From Helicobacter sp. (lineage in GTDB: Bacteria > Campylobacterota > Campylobacteria > Campylobacterales > Helicobacteraceae), in contig JARHZY010000070.1 in the NCBI GenBank assembly GCA_029264655.1, forward strand, positions 1 to 13,674: a stretch of DNA of 13,674 bases. The letters run 5' to 3'. The translations under genes were made by a program, and so were the position numbers. This document shows positions 1 to 6,757 of the stretch, piece after piece. Position 1 is the first letter of the stretch, and every line of letters begins with the position of its first letter. The notes below the pieces were generated by a model, which was not told the DNA's origin, ran no database searches, and saw only the letters and a program-made list of their open reading frames with translations.

Positions 1-148
1 CTTGTATTTTTTTAAAATACTTTTCTTTTATTGATAAAAGATTGCTAAAACCACTAAGTTTTACTTTATTCTTTGTGCCTTGCTCTTTTATTTTTGCTCC
101 TAGATAGCAATCTTCTAGTTTTGAGTAGAATGCTTTTTTGTAGTTCAT
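1..148 (-). CDS. N-terminal fragment of an unrecognised protein, possibly a DNA methyltransferase (partial, runs off left edge)
   Basis: An open frame of 49 codons starts at the ATG at 148-146 and continues off the left edge without a stop. A purine-rich AAAGGGA lies about 5 bases upstream of the start, a credible ribosome binding site. The visible protein begins MNYKKAFYSKLEDCYLGAKI and continues with a Lys-rich, SGFSNLLSIKEKYF-like stretch. From memory this resembles the N-terminal helical region of large adenine-specific DNA methyltransferases (type III Mod or type IIG) of Helicobacter and Campylobacter, but no catalytic motif (DPPY or FxGxG) lies inside the window, so the function is a weak inference. 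The coding status is better supported than the product: start, binding site and codon use all fit. It is the only gene on the left edge, and about 460 bp without genes separate it from the next. Confidence 0.55.
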   Translation of the reverse strand, partial: MNYKKAFYSKLEDCYLGAKIKEQGTKNKVKLSGFSNLLSIKEKYFKKIQ

Positions 149-611
149 GTTGTCCCTTTTTTGCGTTAAAATTTCTTAATAGCTTTGAGATTATTATGCG
201 TAAGATATGATATGCTTTAATAATTTTTTGTTATGTATAATAAAAATGAGTGCTAGATATTGCCCTAAAATTTTAACTTATTCTTATATATTGCTCTTTA
301 AAATAAAATAAGTATTGTAATGTTTTTATTTAAATTTGTATTTATTTTTAATAAAATATTTTACTCTTTAGTTTAAGCCTTAAAGCAATTTTGCAAAGCT
401 TTTGTTTTCTTTATAGCCTATAAAATATCAAATATAAATAAACCTTAAAAAACACATTTACAAAGAATTAAAATAGATAAAAAACCCTACTACCAAAAAC
501 ATAAACAATAGAATCTAACTTGCATGATTGGCATATGAAATAATAAGTCAATCTCTTGAGTATTTATAGCTTTGCTTCATTGGTTATTATATATATCTCC
601 ACATATTATTT
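149..611. other. Gene-free AT-rich spacer
   Basis: These 463 bp lie upstream of the left-edge gene and downstream of the CinA-like gene, both on the minus strand. I find no frame with a credible start and binding site and no RNA gene. The right part is 3' flank of the CinA-like gene, with no clear terminator. A cluster of short palindromes occurs near 372-404 (TTTAAGCCTTAAA, GCAATTTTGC, AAAGCTTT), too weak to name. The left end should hold the promoter of the left-edge gene. Confidence 0.6.
193..198 (-). promoter_or_regulatory. Candidate -10 box for the left-edge gene
   Basis: Read on the minus strand this is CATAAT, one mismatch from TATAAT, about 45 bases from the ATG at 148. The upstream DNA is T- and A-rich but has no clear -35 box, as is common in Helicobacter. 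In DNA this AT-rich such a match is easily found by chance, so the call is tentative. Confidence 0.25.
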
Positions 612-1571
612 TTAGCTTTCAAGCACACTTAAAAGTAATCTTAAAGCCTGCAAACTTGCTGCTTGTTGCACAAATACTCTTGAATCCTTATAATCTATCC
701 CATCAACACATGATAGATAATTATGGGCAATACTAATTGGCAATTTATCTCGTATAAGCACACAGGTAAAAACCATACCCGCAGGTAAATGCAAAAAATT
801 ATGCATGCTGGTATCTTCTGTAGCTAAACCACTAGTAGCAATAGCAATATCAGCTTGAAACAAATCAAGCACCCCTCTCGCCATAGCACGTACACAAGCT
901 TCAGAATACACACCATGCTCTGTAATAATAGAATCTTTGATACCTAAAATCTGCTGTTTTGATTCAATGCTATAAGTGGTTATCCCGCCTTTAAAAATAG
1001 CGCTTGCACCATTAATAGCTGTTATCATTGCGCTTAATGTGCCACCAGTGCATGATTCAGCAACACAAAGACTATAATTGTATTGCCTTAATTTTTGCAA
1101 TGCAAATGCAACAATATTGCCCCGCAAAAGCCGTTCTGCAAATAAAGATTCCAATATTTTGAAAAATGTCTCTAAACATTGTGTGGTTGCGCAAGCAATA
1201 ATACCATATTCTTGCGATAAGATAGTTGGCAATATATCATGAGTAGCAATAGGACTTATGTTTTTTGTCTGTAAATCTTGTGCGAACATTGAGTTAGCTA
1301 ATTTTAAATCCACATGGCATTCTTTTGCATAATGTGATACAATCTGCATAGCACTGCTTTGTTCAAAACCTAGAATTTCAAAATATACTTCATGGTAATG
1401 TTCTTCTTGATAAGATTGTGCCATTATGGTTTGTTCGGGGAATATTGCACTTTTGCATGTCTTATGAGATTGTTCTGTATTAGGCATCTTTTGCTTTTTT
1501 CTTGCTCTTTTGGCATTTTTCAATGCCTCCATAAAATATCTTTTTTGCAAATGAGTATTACTTTTTCTCAT
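612..1571 (-). CDS. CinA-family protein (CinA C-terminal, NMN deamidase-type domain) lacking the N-terminal domain
   Basis: Residues about 165-319 are a CinA C-terminal domain, the family of nicotinamide-nucleotide amidohydrolases (PncC) that recycle NMN to NaMN in the pyridine nucleotide cycle. Visible marks are AESCTGG at 171-177, GGITTYSIESK at 195-205, ATSG near 245-248 and the closing helix QQAASLQALRLLL. The usual glycine-rich SGIAGPDGG loop is diverged here (SGLATEDTSMHN), so activity is uncertain. Residues about 60-150 resemble the small middle domain of full-length CinA (EVYFEILGFEQSSAM compares with its RTFGxGES-like start). The large N-terminal molybdopterin-binding-type domain is absent, replaced by a basic stretch of about 50 residues; full-length CinA is usually above 400 residues. 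The start overlaps the end of ppk2 by 14 bases, so translation is probably coupled. No strong binding site marks this ATG, and Met14 or Met50 remain possible starts. Confidence 0.8.
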   Translation of the reverse strand: MRKSNTHLQKRYFMEALKNAKRARKKQKMPNTEQSHKTCKSAIFPEQTIMAQSYQEEHYHEVYFEILGFEQSSAMQIVSHYAKECHVDLKLANSMFAQDLQTKNISPIATHDILPTILSQEYGIIACATTQCLETFFKILESLFAERLLRGNIVAFALQKLRQYNYSLCVAESCTGGTLSAMITAINGASAIFKGGITTYSIESKQQILGIKDSIITEHGVYSEACVRAMARGVLDLFQADIAIATSGLATEDTSMHNFLHLPAGMVFTCVLIRDKLPISIAHNYLSCVDGIDYKDSRVFVQQAASLQALRLLLSVLES

Positions 1572-2481
1572 CGTCTTTAGAATCTTTTTTATCTTTTTTA
1601 TCTTTATCTTCTTTAAAGATTTTAAAATCTTTATTTTTCTTCATAAAATGTGATTGCTGTGAATACAAATGCACAATATTTGGGTCTGCAAGCAAGCAAA
1701 CAGAATTTTGATCTTTATCTTCATAATCCACTTTGCTAAGTAAATCACGTGCAACATTTAATCTTGCACGTTTCTTATCATTAGAATCTACAATCATCCA
1801 TGGGCTATAAGGTGTGTGTGTGCGTGAAAACATTTTTTCAAATGCTTCTGTATAATCATCCCATAAACTTAATGATTTTGCATCAATAGGGCTTAGCTTC
1901 CACATACGCAATGGATCATTTTTGCGTCTTTCAATACGTCTTTTTTGCTCATCTTGTGATACATTCAAGAAGTATTTAAAAATCATTGTGCCACTTGCAA
2001 CAAGCATTTGCTCTAGATTGCTTACTTGATAAATAAATTCTTTATATTCCTCTTGAGTGCAAAATCCCATTACCTTTTCAACACCCGCACGATTATACCA
2101 ACTCCTATCAAAAAAGACAATTTCACCACCTGATGGTAAATTGGTAATATAGCGTTTAAAATACCATTCTGTTTTCTCTTGCTCTGTTGGCTTATTAAGT
2201 GCTACAATACGGCAACCGCGTGGATTAAGATGTGAAGTTAATGCCTTGATTGTGCCACCCTTACCAGCTCCATCTCTACCCTCCATAATAATAACAATCT
2301 TTTGGTTTGTTTTCTTTACCCAATTTTGTAATTTTACAAGCTCTATCTCCAACTTACGCAACTCTTTTTCGTAAAACTCGTTTTTCAACAAATGGCGATT
2401 ATTAATAACCTTTTTTTTGCTATACACTTCTTGTGCATTTAACGATTCTTCAGGTCGGATAACAATTTGCTTCTTACTCAT
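1558..2481 (-). CDS. ppk2: Polyphosphate kinase 2 family protein
   Basis: PPK2 enzymes transfer phosphate between polyphosphate and nucleoside diphosphates (GDP or ADP) in the cytoplasm, without relation to PPK1. The 307-residue protein shows the family core: Walker A EGRDGAGKGG at 67-76, Walker B with FFDRSWYNRAGVE at about 123-135, and the basic lid with RRKNDPLRMWKLSPID at about 185-200. One core domain and this length fit the single-domain PPK2 enzymes that mostly phosphorylate nucleoside diphosphates, but the nucleotide preference cannot be read from sequence alone. The last 27 residues are an unusual Lys/Asp-rich tail (KDKKDKKDSKDDEKK) that looks disordered. The ATG has AAAGGGG about 7 bases upstream, and an extended -10 promoter lies at 2511-2521. 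The CinA-like gene overlaps its 3' end, so the two are probably one transcript. Confidence 0.93.
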   Translation of the reverse strand: MSKKQIVIRPEESLNAQEVYSKKKVINNRHLLKNEFYEKELRKLEIELVKLQNWVKKTNQKIVIIMEGRDGAGKGGTIKALTSHLNPRGCRIVALNKPTEQEKTEWYFKRYITNLPSGGEIVFFDRSWYNRAGVEKVMGFCTQEEYKEFIYQVSNLEQMLVASGTMIFKYFLNVSQDEQKRRIERRKNDPLRMWKLSPIDAKSLSLWDDYTEAFEKMFSRTHTPYSPWMIVDSNDKKRARLNVARDLLSKVDYEDKDQNSVCLLADPNIVHLYSQQSHFMKKNKDFKIFKEDKDKKDKKDSKDDEKK

Positions 2482-2510
2482 TGTAAGCCCCTTTCATGTT
2501 AAAGTAAAAA

Positions 2511-2521
2511 AGTGTAGCATA
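2511..2521 (-). promoter_or_regulatory. Extended -10 promoter for ppk2
   Basis: On the minus strand this reads TATGCTACACT: a -10 hexamer TACACT (2516-2511) preceded by the extended element TATG. Transcription would start near 2504, giving a leader of about 23 bases that contains the ppk2 binding site. No clear -35 box is visible, but the upstream DNA is rich in A and T runs, the usual Helicobacter pattern. Confidence 0.55.
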
Positions 2522-2723
2522 CTCAATATTTTATTAAAAATTACTTAAATATGTGTTAGATATGCATAAGAATGCTTATTTAACGCATTTTTTTGATAAA
2601 AAATCTCAAAATATATAAATTATTGATAAATATACTAGAGAGAATAATATTAATTGTGTTATTATATTATTGAATTTCTATAGGTAAGCATACTTATTAT
2701 CACCCTAAAAATATAGCCCACTA

Positions 2724-4523
2724 TCACATTTTTGTTTTAATATGAATACCCAACATACGAAATCCCGTTGTAAGGCTTAAAGATACAAGTAAAAGTATTT
2801 TTAATATTTGTGCTTCATGGGGAGTTTGCAAGATTCTATGCGCATTATAAAAAGTGTGGAGTGATTTTGCAAGATTTTTTAAATATTCACATAATTTTTG
2901 CAAAGCTCTTTCATCGTAGCTTTGATGCAATACATGAAAAAGCCCAAGACTTTGTAAGATAAGTTGCATGCTATCTTGTTGCAACACAGAATCATTATTA
3001 CATAAAAAGTCTATGAGATTTGCTTCTTGTATTTGAACATGGCTAAAAGTAGATTTTTCTAAAAGCGTATGGATTCGTGCGTTTGCATAATTAATATAAA
3101 ATACAGGATTAGATGCATCTTCTTTGCTTAAATCTTGCACATCAAATTCTAAATGCGTATCAAGGCTTTTGCTAAGAAAAACAAACTTTAAACTCTCTGC
3201 TCCAATATCATTTACTACATCTTGAATAAGGATAAAATTACCTGCTCGCTTACTCATTTTATAAGGTTGCCCATTTTTCAATAAGCTAACCATTTGTGCA
3301 AGCAATACTTCCAAACTATTGGAATCAAAGCCTAAAAAATCAATACTTGCCTTAATACGCGATATATAACCATGATGGTCTGCACCCCAAATATTAATAT
3401 AATGATTGTAGGCTCTATCAAATTTATCTTTATGGTAAATAATGTCTCCTGCCATATATGTTGGCATACCATTATCACGCACTAAAACCCTATCTTTTTC
3501 ATCACCTTTAAGGCTTGATTGCAACCATATTGCACCATCTTTATGTAAAAGGGCATTATGTTGTTCTAAAGCATGCAATGTATCATCAAAATGTTTATAT
3601 AATTCTTTTTCGCTAACAAAATAGTCAAAATCAATATCTAGGGTATGGAGATTTTGTTTGATTTCTTGCAGCATCATATCTTTTGCATATAAACCAAGTG
3701 TTTGCAAATTATCTGTTGTAGTAAAAAAATCTTCTCCAAAGTGTTTGATTGCTGCTTGTGCAACAGAGTCAATATAATCACCCTTATATATTTCACCATC
3801 AAGTATTGTTAATCTTAGAATCTTTGCTGCACTATTATAAACAGATAACGCAAGCATATCAATCTGACTACCCGCATCATTTACATAATATTCGCTTGCA
3901 ATATCATAACCCAATTGCTTACCAATGCGTTGCAATACGCTACCAAATATTGCACCTCTTGCATGTCCAATATGTAATGGTCCTGTAGGATTTGCACTGA
4001 CATATTCAAGTAAGATTTTTATATTTTTGCTTGCACCTTTTGCGAAATGTTGTGGCTTTGCAAGTGCATTTTCGAGTGCATAGATAAGAAAATGATGCGT
4101 AAGAGAAAGATTGAGATAGCCATTAACTGGCTCAATATCTGCAAACATTTGCATAAAAGGTTTATCTTTGTGGGAATCTGCATCATATTGTAACAAAAAT
4201 GTTTGTAAAGTTTGTGCCAATATTTTTGGATTTGTGCGTAAAATCTTTGTTAAAGCAAAACAAATTGGTGTTGCAAAATGCCCATGTTTCTTATCCTTTG
4301 GATATTCAAGCGGTATTGTAAGTATTGTGTGCTTTGCATGCAAATCACTAGAATCTTGCATATTCCCTTTATGTGGTATATCTAACTCTATGCTATGCTT
4401 TGAAGTCTTTTTTTTTTGGCTTTGTGTGTTAGATTCTTGTTGCACAATAATATCACTACGTCCAAGTGATAATAAATAAGCCCGTATTGCTTGTGTAAGA
4501 AATGCTTTTACTTGGTAATACAT
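2724..4523 (-). CDS. argS: Arginine--tRNA ligase
   Basis: Class I arginyl-tRNA synthetase, which charges tRNA-Arg with arginine using ATP. The HIGH motif is in NPTGPLHIGHARGA at 178-191, and the KMSKS loop appears as YKMSKRAGN at 421-429. The segment EYYVNDAGSQID (211-222) and the C-terminal helical anticodon-binding domain, ending GFRMLGI with a terminal Lys-Met, are typical. At 599 residues it is longer than the roughly 540-580 usual for bacterial ArgRS. The excess sits in the N-terminal tRNA-binding (Add1-like) domain as a polar, low-complexity insert at about 28-66 (QQESNTQSQKKKTSKHS and on), partly encoded by a run of ten A. The start codon overlaps the tatA stop by one base (TAATG), which implies translational coupling in gmk-tatA-argS. 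The stop TGA is followed directly by TAG. Confidence 0.97.
   Translation of the reverse strand: MYYQVKAFLTQAIRAYLLSLGRSDIIVQQESNTQSQKKKTSKHSIELDIPHKGNMQDSSDLHAKHTILTIPLEYPKDKKHGHFATPICFALTKILRTNPKILAQTLQTFLLQYDADSHKDKPFMQMFADIEPVNGYLNLSLTHHFLIYALENALAKPQHFAKGASKNIKILLEYVSANPTGPLHIGHARGAIFGSVLQRIGKQLGYDIASEYYVNDAGSQIDMLALSVYNSAAKILRLTILDGEIYKGDYIDSVAQAAIKHFGEDFFTTTDNLQTLGLYAKDMMLQEIKQNLHTLDIDFDYFVSEKELYKHFDDTLHALEQHNALLHKDGAIWLQSSLKGDEKDRVLVRDNGMPTYMAGDIIYHKDKFDRAYNHYINIWGADHHGYISRIKASIDFLGFDSNSLEVLLAQMVSLLKNGQPYKMSKRAGNFILIQDVVNDIGAESLKFVFLSKSLDTHLEFDVQDLSKEDASNPVFYINYANARIHTLLEKSTFSHVQIQEANLIDFLCNNDSVLQQDSMQLILQSLGLFHVLHQSYDERALQKLCEYLKNLAKSLHTFYNAHRILQTPHEAQILKILLLVSLSLTTGFRMLGIHIKTKM
4408..4417. 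repeat. A10 homopolymer tract inside argS
   Basis: Ten consecutive T on the plus strand (ten A in the argS sense) encode the Lys-Lys-Lys of SQKKKTSK within the N-terminal insertion. It is the longest single-base run I noticed in the window. A one-base slip would shift the frame near codon 36-39 of an essential gene. Confidence 0.9.
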
Positions 4524-4789
4524 TAGACTTTCTCTGTTTGTTGTTGTGGCATACTCGAGCTTGTTTCAATAACCTGTGCTTCAATCACTTCGGGCTTTTT
4601 TTCAGGCTTTTGTTGTGATTGTGTAGCACTTTGCTCCATTTTCTTATCATCATCATCTTCTAATTCTTTTTTGAATGTTTTAATGCCACTTCCAAGCCCT
4701 TTTGCTAATTCTGGAATCTTCTTTGCTCCAAATAGCAACACAATTACAAGCAATACTACAAGCCAATGCCATATACTCATGCTTCCCAT
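4523..4789 (-). CDS. tatA: Sec-independent translocase protein TatA
   Basis: TatA forms the membrane pore-like assembly of the twin-arginine translocase, which exports folded proteins. The 88-residue protein has a short N-terminal membrane helix (residues about 7-20, WLVVLLVIVLLFG), the conserved FGAKKIPELAKGLG hinge and start of the amphipathic helix (20-33), then an acidic patch (ELEDDDDKK) and a Gln/Glu/Pro-rich disordered tail. TatA and TatE/TatB can look alike, but the FG-xK-xPELA pattern, the length and the location favour TatA. Partner genes tatB and tatC are not in the window. GAAGGAGA lies 3-10 bases before the ATG, one of the best binding sites here; an in-frame ATG three codons later lacks one. 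It lies between gmk and argS, the order I recall from H. pylori. Confidence 0.95.
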   Translation of the reverse strand: MGSMSIWHWLVVLLVIVLLFGAKKIPELAKGLGSGIKTFKKELEDDDDKKMEQSATQSQQKPEKKPEVIEAQVIETSSSMPQQQTEKV

Positions 4790-4863
4790 AATAATGTCTC
4801 CTTCACTTATTTTTGACTATTTTCAACAATCTTAGATTCTAAACTCATAAGCCCAATATATTG

Positions 4864-5481
4864 TTATGGCAAAGTATATTGTGCTAGCAAAGCTTGAATC
4901 TTTACCTCATGATTTGCAAACATAAGACTTCGTGCAATATGCAAAATAGCCTCTTTAGAATTTATTATATTATCATTAATTAGCAAATAATCAAAAGTAT
5001 TTGCATATTTCAACTCTTCTTTAGCATTAAAAAGCCGTTTTTGTATCACCTCTTTACTATCAGTATTACGACTACATAGTCTTTCTTCTAAAATCTGTAA
5101 ATTTTTTGGCGTAATAAATATAGATTTTGCGAAAGGATAATATGCTTTAATACTATTATGCCCTTTTACATCAACATCAAAAAGAATAAATTTTTGCTCC
5201 ATTATAGCTTGCGTTATGGGTGCAATGCTTGTCCCATAAAAATTACCATGCACTTCTTCATATTCTAAAAACGCACCATTGTTAATACCTTCTTGAAATG
5301 CTTCTTTTGTAGTAAAAAAATACTCTCTACCATGAAGTTCATGTGCCCGTGGCGTCCTTGTTGTTGTAGAAATTGAAAAGTAAAAATTAGGGATTGCTTC
5401 TTGTAGAACTTGCATTAATGTGCTTTTTCCTGCTCCAGATGGTCCAGATATAATAAGCATATTATAATATGTGTTATCCAT
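4864..5481 (-). CDS. gmk: Guanylate kinase
   Basis: Guanylate kinase phosphorylates GMP to GDP with ATP, an essential step in purine nucleotide synthesis and salvage. The 205-residue protein has the P-loop GPSGAGKST at 13-21, the GMP-binding SISTTTRTPR at 36-45, GREYFF at 51-56, and EYEEVHGNFYGTS in the nucleotide-monophosphate domain. The usual DIDxQG strand reads DVDVKG. The length matches the family. AAGGAAA stands before the ATG. The spacing to tatA is 74 bases with no terminator seen, so gmk-tatA-argS is probably one operon led by gmk, transcribed from the spacer shared with lgt. Confidence 0.96.
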   Translation of the reverse strand: MDNTYYNMLIISGPSGAGKSTLMQVLQEAIPNFYFSISTTTRTPRAHELHGREYFFTTKEAFQEGINNGAFLEYEEVHGNFYGTSIAPITQAIMEQKFILFDVDVKGHNSIKAYYPFAKSIFITPKNLQILEERLCSRNTDSKEVIQKRLFNAKEELKYANTFDYLLINDNIINSKEAILHIARSLMFANHEVKIQALLAQYTLP

Positions 5482-5553
5482 TTAATTTCCTTGAATATTA
5501 ATACTATTTACTACATTATTGCAAAATAAAACAAATATATAACTACTAATAGG

Positions 5554-5559
5554 ATTATA
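5554..5559 (-). promoter_or_regulatory. Candidate -10 box for the gmk-tatA-argS operon
   Basis: On the minus strand this is a perfect TATAAT preceded by AAC, about 73 bases from the gmk ATG. A start near 5547 would give a leader of about 65 bases. No -35 box is clear. The spacer also feeds the divergent lgt promoter about 120 bp away. Confidence 0.4.
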
Positions 5560-5622
5560 GTTTTTCATATATTTTTAATTTTTAAAATATTGATACTCCA
5601 AATAATTGTAAATATATTTAAT

Positions 5623-5649
5623 GTGTAAAATCACTGAAATTTTCTACAC
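5623..5649. repeat. Inverted repeat in the gmk/lgt spacer
   Basis: Arms GTGTAAAAT (5623-5631) and ATTTTCTACAC (5639-5649) pair except for a two-base bulge, around a 7-base centre CACTGAA. It lies directly upstream of the candidate lgt -35 box, where an operator could sit. No known binding-site family is recognised. Confidence 0.35.
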
Positions 5650-5652
5650 TAT

Positions 5653-5682
5653 TTGCTAAAAAGCCATAACACATTGTATAAT
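5653..5682 (+). promoter_or_regulatory. Promoter of the lgt-nadD-rsfS operon
   Basis: A perfect -10 box TATAAT lies at 5677-5682, with TTGCTA (4 of 6 matches to TTGACA) at 5653-5658 and an 18-base spacer. Transcription would begin near 5689-5690, which rules out the TTG at 5691 as a practical start for lgt and leaves a leader of about 35 bases before the ATG at 5724. Confidence 0.6.
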
Positions 5683-5723
5683 TAGCATTCTTGTTTAAAT
5701 CGTTATTTATTAAAGTTTATATA

Positions 5724-6563
5724 ATGAATGTTTGGAATGAAATTTATTCACATTTTAGCCCTATTGCCTTTACTCTTTTTGGATTTAATATCCATTGGTA
5801 TAGTTTAGCGTATGTATCTGCATTGCTAATTGGTTTTATCCTTGCCAAATACTTTATAAAAAGTATGCCACGTTTCTCACATATAGATTCAAAAATCATA
5901 GAAAGTTATTTTATATGGGTTGAAATTGGAATCTTGCTTGGTGCACGTTTTGGGTATTTATTTATTTATACAGATTCTGCATTGTTTTATTTAACACATC
6001 CATGGGAAGCATTTAATCCTTATATTAATGGGCAATTTGTGGGAATTGCAGGCATGAGTTTTCATGGTGCAGTCTTTGGTTTTCTGCTTGCTTCTTTTAT
6101 ATTTTTTTATGTCAAAAAAGCAAATATTTTTGCCCTGCTTGATATAGTCGCATTGAGCGTGCCACCTGCTTATGTGCTTGGACGCATTGGTAATTTTCTA
6201 AATAAAGAGTTATATGGACGAGTAATTGAAGAAGATTCATTGCGTTTTATGGGTATTTATGTCGAAGGTGCATTGCGTTATCCTAGCCAATTAATTGAAG
6301 CATTTTTAGAAGGTATTGTAGTTTTTATTGTGGTGTTTATTGCAGCAAAAAAAATACAAACAGAAGGCATGCTTATTGTTGTTTATGCATTTGCCTATAG
6401 CATTGCTCGTTTTATAGCAGAATATTTTAGAGAAGCTGATGTGCAAATGGGCTATTATTTTTTAGGGCTTAGTATGGGACAGATTCTAAGTTGCGTTATG
6501 ATGGGTATTGCCCTAATATTGTTATTTGTTGTCAAAAAACGGGCAAAAACTAGTCTAACATAA
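5724..6563 (+). CDS. lgt: Prolipoprotein diacylglyceryl transferase
   Basis: Lgt moves a diacylglyceryl group from phosphatidylglycerol to the lipobox cysteine of prelipoproteins in the inner membrane, the first step of lipoprotein maturation. The 279-residue protein is strongly hydrophobic with about seven membrane segments. It carries the Lgt signature GRIGNFLNKELYGR at 153-166, the conserved histidine in MSFHGAVFG (111-119), the RYPSQLIEAFLEG motif (185-197) and FREAD near 235. I place the start at the ATG at 5724 (MNVWNEIYSHF) because the predicted transcript starts just before 5691, so a TTG start there would be leaderless; only a weak TAAAG precedes the ATG. It opens a plus-strand run in which the next gene begins 11 bases after the stop. 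Confidence 0.96.
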   Translation: MNVWNEIYSHFSPIAFTLFGFNIHWYSLAYVSALLIGFILAKYFIKSMPRFSHIDSKIIESYFIWVEIGILLGARFGYLFIYTDSALFYLTHPWEAFNPYINGQFVGIAGMSFHGAVFGFLLASFIFFYVKKANIFALLDIVALSVPPAYVLGRIGNFLNKELYGRVIEEDSLRFMGIYVEGALRYPSQLIEAFLEGIVVFIVVFIAAKKIQTEGMLIVVYAFAYSIARFIAEYFREADVQMGYYFLGLSMGQILSCVMMGIALILLFVVKKRAKTSLT

Positions 6564-6574
6564 AAAGGATTATT

Positions 6575-6757
6575 ATGGGATTTGAGCTGTTTGGAAAAAA
6601 GGTTTTTGATTTTAGTATGCCTTTTTCACACTTTGAGGCATGGAGCACAATTATTGTTGTAACTAGTAGTGCATTTATTATATTTCTCATACTTGCAAAA
6701 AAAGCAAAACGATATAAAGAATCCAAACAAACACAAAGCAAAGCAAAGCAATCTTAA
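6575..6757 (+). CDS. Small single-pass membrane protein of unknown function
   Basis: A 60-residue protein that I do not recognise. A hydrophilic N-terminus (MGFELFGKKVFDF) precedes one membrane helix at about 24-41 (STIIVVTSSAFIIFLILA) and a short, highly basic tail rich in Lys, Gln and Ser (KKAKRYKESKQTQSKAK). By the positive-inside rule the tail should face the cytoplasm. AAAAGGA lies about 6 bases before the ATG, the gap to lgt is 11 bases, and the stop overlaps the nadD ATG (TAATG). These tight junctions make it a real, probably co-translated operon member rather than a chance frame. It could assist a membrane enzyme such as Lgt, but nothing in the sequence shows this. Confidence 0.8.
   Translation: MGFELFGKKVFDFSMPFSHFEAWSTIIVVTSSAFIIFLILAKKAKRYKESKQTQSKAKQS

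Noticed and set aside
372..404. Cluster of short palindromes in the left spacer
   Set aside because: Individually 8-13 bp and AT-rich; not placed next to a supported promoter or gene end.
2411..2418. T8 tract in ppk2 (and T8 in exbB, A8 in lgt) as phase-variation switches
   Set aside because: Runs of eight A or T are ordinary in DNA of this composition and encode common Lys or Phe codons.
2643..2671. 8-bp inverted repeat AATAATAT / ATATTATT in the argS-ppk2 spacer
   Set aside because: Made only of A and T in AT-rich DNA, with the half-sites in the opposite order to the NikR-type consensus and no promoter beside it.
4168..4479. 103-codon plus-strand frame opposite the argS start region
   Set aside because: It lies wholly inside argS on the other strand, has no binding site, and its Cys/Phe/Ser-rich product looks like an antisense reading.
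5691..5723. TTG start for lgt at 5691
   Set aside because: The predicted transcription start is at about 5689, so this start would be leaderless; the ATG at 5724 gives a normal Lgt N-terminus.
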